The position numbers were made by a program, and so were the translations under genes. Below, in pieces: positions 8,185 through 14,340 of a DNA stretch of 19,510 nucleotides. Within the stretch, counting starts at the first letter, position 1. Each line of letters begins with the position of its first letter. The notes beneath the pieces are model-generated. The model saw nothing but the letters and a program-made list of their open reading frames with translations, made no database searches and was not told the origin of the DNA. This stretch comes from 70-18 sp041691815 (GTDB lineage: Bacteria > Pseudomonadota > Alphaproteobacteria > Acetobacterales > Acetobacteraceae), in NCBI GenBank assembly GCA_041691815.1, contig JBEPTZ010000080.1, forward strand, positions 1 through 19,510. The letters run 5' to 3'.

Positions 8185-10899
8185 ATGGCGGCGATCGATC
8201 TAAAGGCCTTGCTCGGGCGGTTCAACGAACTCTGCCGCAACTCGATGCAAGCCGCGGCGGGTCTCACCATGTCGCGCAGCCATTACAATGTCGAGCTTGA
8301 GCATTGGCTGATCAAACTGGCCGACGGCGCCGATACCGACATCGCTGCCATCCTGCGCCATTACGAAGCCGATCACGGCCGGCTGATGACCGACCTCAAC
8401 CGCGGGCTGGACCGGATGAAGACCGGCAACGCCCGCGCCCCCAGCCTGTCGCCGGAAATCGTCGAGGTCGCCAAGCAGGCCTGGCTGCTCGCCTCGGTCG
8501 AGCACGGGCTGTCGCGAATCCGCTCGGGCCATATCCTGTGGGCGATGCTGGCCGACGAGAACCTGTCGCGCCGCGCCCGCGAGATCTCCGGCCAGTTCGC
8601 CAAGATCCCGGTGGACATGCTGAAGCGCGACATGCTGACCATCACCGCCAACAGCATCGAGGCCGCCACCGCCACCACCTCGATCGACGGCGCCCCGGCC
8701 GGCGGCGGCGGCGAAGACGGCGCCCCCCGCATGGGCAGTTCCGCGGCACTCGACCAGTTCACCATCGACCTCACCGCCAAGGCCCGCGCCGGCAAGATCG
8801 ACCCGATCCTCGGCCGCGATACCGAAATCCGCCAGGTGGTCGACATCCTCACCCGCCGCCGGCAGAACAACCCGATCCTCACCGGCGAGGCCGGCGTCGG
8901 CAAAACCGCGGTGGTCGAGGGCTTCGCGCTGCGCATCGCCCAGGGCGACGTGCCGCCGGCACTGAAGGACGTCATCATCCGCACGCTGGACCTCGGCCTG
9001 CTGCAGGCCGGCGCCGGCGTGAAGGGCGAGTTCGAGAACCGGCTGAAATCGGTGATCGAGGAGGTGAAGGCCAGCCCGAAGCCGATCATCGTGTTCATCG
9101 ACGAGGCGCACCAGTTGATCGGCGCCGGCGGCAGCGCCGGGCAGGGCGACGCCGCCAACCTGCTGAAGCCGGCGCTGGCACGCGGCGAGTTGCGCACCAT
9201 CGCCGCCACCACCTGGGCCGAATACAAGAAGTATTTCGAGAAGGACGCCGCCCTCACCCGCCGCTTCCAGGTGGTCAAGGTCGAGGAACCGTCCGAGGCG
9301 CTGGCGATCGCCATGGTGCGCGGCATCGTCGACACACTGGAGAAGCACCACGGCATCCGCATCCTCGACGAGGCGGTGGAGGCGTCGGTCAAGCTTTCGG
9401 CCCGCTTCATCCCCAGCCGGCAACTGCCCGACAAGGCAGTGTCGCTGATCGACACCGCCTGCGCCCGGGTGGCAATGAGCCAGGCCGCCATGCCGGCGCC
9501 GCTGGAAGACCGGGTGCGCCGCATCGAGCTGATCGACACCGAACTGGCGATCCTGGACCGCGAGATGGCCGCCGGCGCCGACCACGGCGCCAAGAAAGGC
9601 GAGCTGCTGGAGGAGCGCCACAAGGCCGACGAGGACCGCAAGGCGCTGGAGATCCGCTGGGAGCAGGAGAAGGTGCTGGCGACCGAGATCGCCGATCTGC
9701 GCACCGCCATCGAGGCGCCGGACCCGGCGCCCGCAGTGGTGGCGGCGGACAGCAACGGCGATGCCGCCGCGGCCGCACCCACTGCACCTGCGCCCGTCGT
9801 GGTCGACAAGGACGCACTCCGCGCCAAACTCGCCGAGGCGACCAGCAAGCTGCACGCCCTGCAGGGCGAGACCCCGCTGGTGTTCCCGGTGGTCGATGCC
9901 CAGGCGGTCGCCGAGATCGTCGAAAGCTGGACCGGCGTGCCGGCCGGGCGCATGCAGTCCGACGAGATCAAGACCGTGCTGCACCTGCGCGAGGCGATGG
10001 GCAAGCGCATCGTCGGCCAGGACCACGCGCTGGAAGCCGTCGCCCAGGCGATTCGCACCAGCCGCGCCAAGCTGACCGACCCGCGCAAGCCGATCGGCGT
10101 GTTCCTGATGGTCGGCACCTCCGGCACCGGCAAAACCGAAACCGCGCTGACGCTGGCCGATCTGCTCTATGGCGGCGAGCAGAACATGACCACCATCAAC
10201 ATGACCGAGTTCAAGGAGGAACATAAGGTCAGCCTGCTGATGGGCAGCCCGCCCGGCTATGTCGGCTACGGCGAGGGCGGCATCCTCACCGAGGCGGTCC
10301 GCCGTCGCCCCTACTCGGTGATCCTGCTGGACGAAATGGAAAAGGCGCATCCCGGCGTACAGGACGTGTTCTTCCAGGTGTTCGACAAGGGCAACATGAA
10401 GGACGGCGAAGGCCGCGACATCGACTTCAAGAACACTGTCATCATAATGACTTCCAATGCCGGAACGGATCTCATCGCGAAACTGTTCGCCGACCCGGAT
10501 ACCGCGCCGGATGCCGCCGGGCTCGCCGATGCGTTGCGACCGGAGTTGGCGAAATACTTCAAGCCGGCGTTCCTGGGCCGCATCACGCTGGTGCCGTACT
10601 TCCCGCTGTCCGACGCGGTCATTCGTCAAATTGTCGTGCTTCAGTTGAACCGCATCGCAAGCCGTGTAAAAGAAGCATATCGAGCAACGTTCGAATATGA
10701 CCCGGTGCTCGTGGAGACCATCGCAGCGCGGTGCACGGAAAGTTCATCGGGCGCACGCAACATAGAGAACATACTTTCGCGTACACTGTTGCCGGAACTC
10801 TCCGCCGAAGTGCTGGCAAGATTGGCTGAAGGCTCCGCAATTTCGCGGGTGTCGGTGGGGATCGAGCCATCCGGGTCGTTCCGCTATACACTGGGATAA
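8185..10899 (+). CDS. clpV: T6SS sheath-disassembly AAA+ ATPase ClpV (TssH)
   Basis: ClpV unfolds TssC to recycle contracted sheaths. The 904-residue protein has an N-terminal Clp repeat domain (1-160), the first AAA+ module with Walker A GEAGVGKT (234-241) and Walker B IIVFIDE (301-307), a middle coiled region (~440-515), and the second AAA+ module with Walker A GTSGTGKT (644-651) and Walker B VILLDE (712-717). It also has the pore-type SPPGYVGYGEGG loop. An Ala/Pro-rich insert (about 512-540) interrupts the middle region. ClpV proteins are usually 850-920 residues. The ATG at 8185 follows GGGGGA at short spacing. Codon choice changes to more A/T-ending codons from about 10620 to the stop. 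hcp follows 35 nt later and is probably co-transcribed. Confidence 0.97.
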   Translation: MAAIDLKALLGRFNELCRNSMQAAAGLTMSRSHYNVELEHWLIKLADGADTDIAAILRHYEADHGRLMTDLNRGLDRMKTGNARAPSLSPEIVEVAKQAWLLASVEHGLSRIRSGHILWAMLADENLSRRAREISGQFAKIPVDMLKRDMLTITANSIEAATATTSIDGAPAGGGGEDGAPRMGSSAALDQFTIDLTAKARAGKIDPILGRDTEIRQVVDILTRRRQNNPILTGEAGVGKTAVVEGFALRIAQGDVPPALKDVIIRTLDLGLLQAGAGVKGEFENRLKSVIEEVKASPKPIIVFIDEAHQLIGAGGSAGQGDAANLLKPALARGELRTIAATTWAEYKKYFEKDAALTRRFQVVKVEEPSEALAIAMVRGIVDTLEKHHGIRILDEAVEASVKLSARFIPSRQLPDKAVSLIDTACARVAMSQAAMPAPLEDRVRRIELIDTELAILDREMAAGADHGAKKGELLEERHKADEDRKALEIRWEQEKVLATEIADLRTAIEAPDPAPAVVAADSNGDAAAAAPTAPAPVVVDKDALRAKLAEATSKLHALQGETPLVFPVVDAQAVAEIVESWTGVPAGRMQSDEIKTVLHLREAMGKRIVGQDHALEAVAQAIRTSRAKLTDPRKPIGVFLMVGTSGTGKTETALTLADLLYGGEQNMTTINMTEFKEEHKVSLLMGSPPGYVGYGEGGILTEAVRRRPYSVILLDEMEKAHPGVQDVFFQVFDKGNMKDGEGRDIDFKNTVIIMTSNAGTDLIAKLFADPDTAPDAAGLADALRPELAKYFKPAFLGRITLVPYFPLSDAVIRQIVVLQLNRIASRVKEAYRATFEYDPVLVETIAARCTESSSGARNIENILSRTLLPELSAEVLARLAEGSAISRVSVGIEPSGSFRYTLG

Positions 10900-10934
10900 A
10901 CCGCCGTCATCGGCGACAACAAGGGGATACGGGT

Positions 10935-11411
10935 ATGCCGATCTACATGAAATATGATACAATCGACGGCGATGTCACCGCCGATGGCCATGCCAAATGG
11001 ATCGAGTGCGGCTCCTTCCAATGGGGCGTCGGCCGCGGCATCTCGTCCCCGACCGGCGCCAGCGCCGACCGTGAGTCGAGCGCGCCGAGCGTCAGCGAAA
11101 TCACCGTCACCAAGCAGCAGGATGTCGGCACGATCAAGATTCTCGACGCCGCTTTCCAGGGTGAGGGCGTCACCGTCACGCTCGACTTCTGCAAGACCGA
11201 CAAGGGCAAGCTCGAGACCTACCTGACGTACACGCTGACCAACACCATGATCAGCGGCTATTCGCTCAGCAGCGGCGGCGACCGCCCGTCGGAGAGCCTG
11301 TCGCTGAACTTCACCAAAATCGAGTGCAAGCTCCACTCCATGGACGCGGCCAACGCCGACGGCACGTCCGCAAACGTCACCTACGATCTGGCGCAAGCCA
11401 AGATCGTCTAA
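10935..11411 (+). CDS. hcp: T6SS inner-tube protein Hcp (TssD)
   Basis: Hcp forms stacked hexameric rings as the secreted tube inside the sheath and may carry effectors. The 158-residue sequence has the family pattern: MPIYMKYDTIDGDVTADGHA, then WIECGSFQWGVGRGISSPTG, EITVTKQQDVGTIKILDAAF, LETYLTYTLTNTMISGYSLS and PSESLSLNFTKIECK. There is no signal peptide, as expected for a T6SS-exported protein. The ATG follows AAGGGGATAC about 8 nt upstream, close to the clpV site. A strong terminator starts 22 nt after the stop, so it is the end of the clpV-hcp transcript. The protein has no C-terminal effector extension. Confidence 0.96.
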   Translation: MPIYMKYDTIDGDVTADGHAKWIECGSFQWGVGRGISSPTGASADRESSAPSVSEITVTKQQDVGTIKILDAAFQGEGVTVTLDFCKTDKGKLETYLTYTLTNTMISGYSLSSGGDRPSESLSLNFTKIECKLHSMDAANADGTSANVTYDLAQAKIV

Positions 11412-11433
11412 CCAGCCTGGCCTCGACCAACTT

Positions 11434-11470
11434 GCGGCCCGACCGGCAACGGTCGGGCCGCTTTGTTGTT
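11434..11470 (+). terminator. Rho-independent terminator of clpV-hcp
   Basis: A perfect 12-bp GC-rich stem (11434-11445 with 11450-11461) is closed by a GCAA tetraloop, a GNRA type, and followed by TTTGTTGTT. It starts 22 nt after the hcp stop codon and is the clearest intrinsic terminator in the window. Confidence 0.92.
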
Positions 11471-11478
11471 CGAAGCAA

Positions 11479-11594
11479 GCAGCGCTTTTTTTGAAAAAAA
11501 GCGCGCAAAAAACTTCATCCCCTGGAGTCCTGGACCGCGGTCCGGGACTCCAGGGGATGAAGTTTTTTTGCTTCTTTTTGTTCACAAAAAGAAG
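11479..11594. repeat. Triple-palindrome module between convergent hcp and nrdA, bidirectional terminator
   Basis: Three palindromes stand side by side. P1 (11482-11504) is GCGC plus 7 T, one G, then 7 A plus GCGC. P2 (11507-11568) has perfect 24-nt arms (11507-11530 and 11545-11568) around a 14-nt centre that is itself the palindrome GGACCGCGGTCC flanked by one mismatch; it begins with A6 and ends with T7, so it reads as an intrinsic terminator on both strands. P3 (11571-11594) has 11-bp arms CTTCTTTTTGT and ACAAAAAGAAG. The array begins 9 nt after the hcp terminator and ends 7 nt from the nrdA stop. Part of it recurs at 19394-19435. Confidence 0.88.
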
Positions 11595-11601
11595 ACTTAC
11601 C

Positions 11602-13461
11602 TTACTGACAGGACAGGCACTCCTCGTAATCCGTCGTCCCCGCCACCAACGGCAGCGAGCCCTGGTCGTTGGCCGGCAGGTTGGCCGCCAGCACCCCGGT
11701 GAACTCCTCCGGCCGCAGCGCCTTCTCGCTCACCGCGTCGGCGCGCTGGATCGACATGCTGCGGCAGTAGTACAGCGACTTCATGCCCTTCTTCCAGGCC
11801 AGCAGATGGATCTGGTGCAGGTCGCGCTTGCTCACATTGGCCGGCACGAACACGTTCACCGACTGGCTCTGGCAGATATACGGCGTGCGGTCGGCGGCGT
11901 GCTCGATGATCCAACGCTGATCCAATTCGAAGGCGGTCTTGTAGACGGCCTTCTCCTGTTCGGTCAGGAACTCCAGATGCTGCACGCTGCCCTTGTTGGT
12001 GGTGATCGACGACCACACCTCCGGGGTATCCTGCCCCTTGGCCTCCAGCAGCTGCTGCAGATGCCGGTTGCGCACCGTGAAGCTGCCCGACAGCGTCTTC
12101 TGCAGGAACACGTTGGCGGCGATCGGCTCGATCCCCGGCGAGGAATTGCCGGCGATGATCGAGATCGAGGCGGTCGGCGCGATCGCCATCTTGTTGGAGA
12201 ACCGCTCCTGGATGCCATAATCGGCGGCATCCGGGCACGCCCCGCGCTCATCGGCCAGCAGCCGCGAGGCATGGTCGGCCTGGCCGCGGATGTGCTTGAA
12301 CATCCGGATGTTCCACACTTTGGCGATCACGCTCTCGAACGGCACGTTCTGCGATTGCAGGAAGGAGTGGAAGCCCATCACCCCGAGCCCCACCGAGCGC
12401 TCGCGCATCGCCGAATACTTCGCTCGCTCCATGCCTTCCGGCGCGCGGTCGATGAAGTCCTGCAGCACGTTGTCGAGGAAGCGCATGATGTCCTCGATGA
12501 ACAGCGGGTGGTCCTTCCATTCGAACCAGTTCTCCAGGTTCAGCGACGACAGGCAGCACACCGCGGTGCGCTGCTTGCCGTGCTGGTCGATGCCGGTCGG
12601 CAGGGTGATCTCGCTGCACAGGTTGGAGGTCTTCACCTCAAGCCCAGCCAGCTTGTGATGCTCCGGCATCGCCCGGTTCACCTGGTCGCTGAAGATCAGG
12701 TACGGCTCGCCGGTCTCGATGCGCGCCATCAGGATGCGAATCCACAGGTTCCGCGCCCCGATCCGCCGCACGATGCTGCCGTCCTTCGGCGAGGTCAGGC
12801 TCCACTGCTCGTCGGCCTCAACCGCCCGCATGAACGAGTCGGGGAGCAGGATGCCGTGATGCAGGTTCAGCGCCTTGCGGTTCGGGTCGCCGCCGGTCGG
12901 CCGCCGCATCTCGATGAATTCTTCGATCTCCGGATGCCAGACCGGCAGATAGGTCGCCGCCGAGCCGCGCCGCAGGCTGCCCTGGCTGATCGCCAAAGTC
13001 AGGCTGTCCATCACCCGGATGAACGGAATCACCCCGGAGGTCTTGCCGTTCTGCCCGACCTTCTCGCCGATCGAGCGCAGATTGCCCCAGTACGAGCCGA
13101 TCCCGCCGCCCTTGGAGGCCAGCCAGACATTCTCGTTCCACAGCCCGACGATGCCATCCAGACTGTCCGACGCCTCGTTCAGGAAGCAGGAAATCGGCAG
13201 GCCGCGGGTGGTGCCGCCGTTGGACAGCACCGGCGTCGCCGGCATGAACCAGAGCTTGCTGATATAGTCGTACAACCGCTGCGCATGCGCCGCATCCTCG
13301 CCGTAGAAACTGGCGACGCGGGCGAAAAGGTCCTGATATCCCTCACCTGGCAGCAGGTAGCGGTCGTCCAGCGTGGCGCGGCCGAAATCGGTGATCAGCT
13401 TGTCCCGGGAGCGGTCGACCCGCACCTGGTGGCGGCCTTGCATCTGCACGACATCTAGCAC
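11602..13461 (-). CDS. nrdA: Class I ribonucleoside-diphosphate reductase alpha subunit
   Basis: This enzyme reduces ribonucleoside diphosphates to deoxyribonucleotides. Numbering from the GTG at 13461 (619 residues), the redox pair is Cys92 (PISCFLNEA) and one of Cys302/Cys303 (AVCCLSSLNL). The radical site is Cys282 in NLCSEITLP with the adjacent Asn and Glu; the radical-relay tyrosines are Tyr564-Tyr565 (SLYYCRS), and the C-terminal CLSCQ gives the shuttle pair Cys615/Cys618. The protein is shorter than E. coli NrdA and has only ~25 residues before the catalytic region, so no N-terminal ATP-cone is present. The GTG has AGGGGG 8 nt upstream; a TTG at 13491 with AGGA upstream would add ten residues. 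No nrdB lies next to it. Class II is unlikely given the size and CxxC tail. Confidence 0.93.
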   Translation of the reverse strand: MLDVVQMQGRHQVRVDRSRDKLITDFGRATLDDRYLLPGEGYQDLFARVASFYGEDAAHAQRLYDYISKLWFMPATPVLSNGGTTRGLPISCFLNEASDSLDGIVGLWNENVWLASKGGGIGSYWGNLRSIGEKVGQNGKTSGVIPFIRVMDSLTLAISQGSLRRGSAATYLPVWHPEIEEFIEMRRPTGGDPNRKALNLHHGILLPDSFMRAVEADEQWSLTSPKDGSIVRRIGARNLWIRILMARIETGEPYLIFSDQVNRAMPEHHKLAGLEVKTSNLCSEITLPTGIDQHGKQRTAVCCLSSLNLENWFEWKDHPLFIEDIMRFLDNVLQDFIDRAPEGMERAKYSAMRERSVGLGVMGFHSFLQSQNVPFESVIAKVWNIRMFKHIRGQADHASRLLADERGACPDAADYGIQERFSNKMAIAPTASISIIAGNSSPGIEPIAANVFLQKTLSGSFTVRNRHLQQLLEAKGQDTPEVWSSITTNKGSVQHLEFLTEQEKAVYKTAFELDQRWIIEHAADRTPYICQSQSVNVFVPANVSKRDLHQIHLLAWKKGMKSLYYCRSMSIQRADAVSEKALRPEEFTGVLAANLPANDQGSLPLVAGTTDYEECLSCQ

Positions 13462-13531
13462 GGTAGCGTCCCCCTGAACCTCGGCATCCAAGCCGCTATC
13501 CTGCGCAACCGCGCTGCTTCGTCAAATCAAA

Positions 13532-13597
13532 TCCCACTAGATGTGGGCATTGGCTGGGATGGCGCACACAATATGGAGGCTTGATGCCGGCGTACAA
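13532..13597 (-). promoter_or_regulatory. Candidate nrdA promoter with NrdR-like box and adjacent palindrome
   Basis: Reading the minus strand, TTGTAC (complement of 13592-13597) and TATTGT (complement of 13568-13573) are spaced by 18 nt and could be -35 and -10. The 16-mer at 13566-13581 (ACACAATATGGAGGCT) matches 12 of 16 positions of the NrdR consensus acaCwAtATaTwGtgt and overlaps the -10. A second palindrome CCCACTAGATGTGGG (13533-13547) lies 33-34 bp away centre to centre, about three helical turns, as is typical for paired NrdR sites, though it fits the consensus poorly. Confidence 0.5.
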
Positions 13598-13680
13598 CAC
13601 CGCCCTGCGAACATATAAGGAACATAATCCCGACCGACTCGCGCGCCAAGCGAAAAGCGATTCCATCCCCATGATTCAGG

Positions 13681-13689
13681 TTATCCACA
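13681..13689 (+). promoter_or_regulatory. Perfect DnaA box upstream of nrdA
   Basis: TTATCCACA at 13681-13689 is an exact match to the DnaA box consensus and lies about 110 nt upstream of the candidate nrdA promoter. DnaA is known to bind and regulate the nrdAB promoter in E. coli, so this is a plausible regulatory site. Only one perfect box was found, which does not suggest an origin. Confidence 0.5.
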
Positions 13690-13919
13690 GGGTAAAAGCG
13701 ACTCGAAACCGGCCGGATCGGCGTTGAAAATGGCCCGAACCGAGCGCATTCCGCGCCAATCCGCGTTGAAATCGGCGGCGATCAACGGGCCGGTTTCGCT
13801 TCCGGCAGCGTGCAGCACCCGTCCAGGCCATCCGCAGCCGCATTTTTGGAACCACGGCAGATCGTCTCGATATCGCAGTAGTTATGATCCATAACAATGC
13901 CGTCCGGGCGCGCCGCCGG
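13690..13919. other. Non-coding remainder of the nrdA upstream region, with inverted repeats
   Basis: No convincing gene is seen in this stretch. It holds an 11-bp inverted repeat with arms far apart (CGAAACCGGCC 13704-13714 and GGCCGGTTTCG 13788-13798), two direct copies of GCGTTGAAA (13721-13729 and 13763-13771) between those arms, and a 15-bp palindrome GTTATGATCCATAAC at 13881-13895, 25 nt past the stop of the VOC gene. An open frame on the minus strand here has no ribosome site and no recognisable protein. Confidence 0.45.
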
Positions 13920-14312
13920 TTACACGTCGAGGGCGTATTCGGCCAGCGCCGGAGTCATCGCCTCGATGACGAAATCGACGAAGGCGTCCGGCGCGTCGAG
14001 GTAGAATTCGCGGTCGGAATAGCTGCCGACGCTGGCGGCCAGACCACGCGCCCGCAGCCAGGCGGCGAGTGCCTGCAGCGCCGCTTCGGGCGTGTCGCTG
14101 AGGAAGGAGACCTGCGAGCGCAGCTTGTCGGCGTCGCGGTTGGCGGTGTCGCTGCGGCTGAATTGCAGGTCGATGTTGGCGCCGGGCTGACGCAGCCAGA
14201 TCGCCCGCTCGGTGCGGCGCAGTTCGACGAAGCCGAGTTGCGTGGTCAACATCTCCACCACCGTCTCGAACCACGCGGGCGCGAGACGGTTGGCGACGTG
14301 GTTGAAGCGCAT
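13920..14312 (-). CDS. VOC-fold protein (glyoxalase/dioxygenase superfamily-like)
   Basis: The 130-residue protein has the layout of one vicinal-oxygen-chelate module: an N-terminal strand with HVAN, a helix, LTTQLGFVELRRTERAIWLR, a strand with IDLQFSRS, then SQVSFLSDTPEAALQALAAW and GSYSDREFYLDAPDAFVDFV at the end. His5 and a late Glu or Asp are candidate metal ligands, but one or more ligands may be missing, so catalytic activity is uncertain. The ATG at 14312 has only a weak AAAGG about 14 nt upstream. It starts 28 nt after the stop of the gamma-glutamyltransferase-like gene, so the two are probably co-transcribed. The substrate is unknown. Confidence 0.7.
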   Translation of the reverse strand: MRFNHVANRLAPAWFETVVEMLTTQLGFVELRRTERAIWLRQPGANIDLQFSRSDTANRDADKLRSQVSFLSDTPEAALQALAAWLRARGLAASVGSYSDREFYLDAPDAFVDFVIEAMTPALAEYALDV

Positions 14313-14340
14313 GCTCAGCGGCCGACCTTTATGCGCGCGC

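Noticed and set aside
10935..11411. Hcp fused to an effector domain
   Set aside because: The 158 residues are fully accounted for by the Hcp fold; no extension is present.
11463..11702. Small lysine-rich proteins starting inside the palindrome module
   Set aside because: They are translations of the repeat itself (the frames on both strands begin in P1-P3) and lack independent support.
13681..13689. Replication origin
   Set aside because: Only one perfect DnaA box, no cluster, no AT-rich unwinding element and no dnaA, parAB or gidA-type neighbours.
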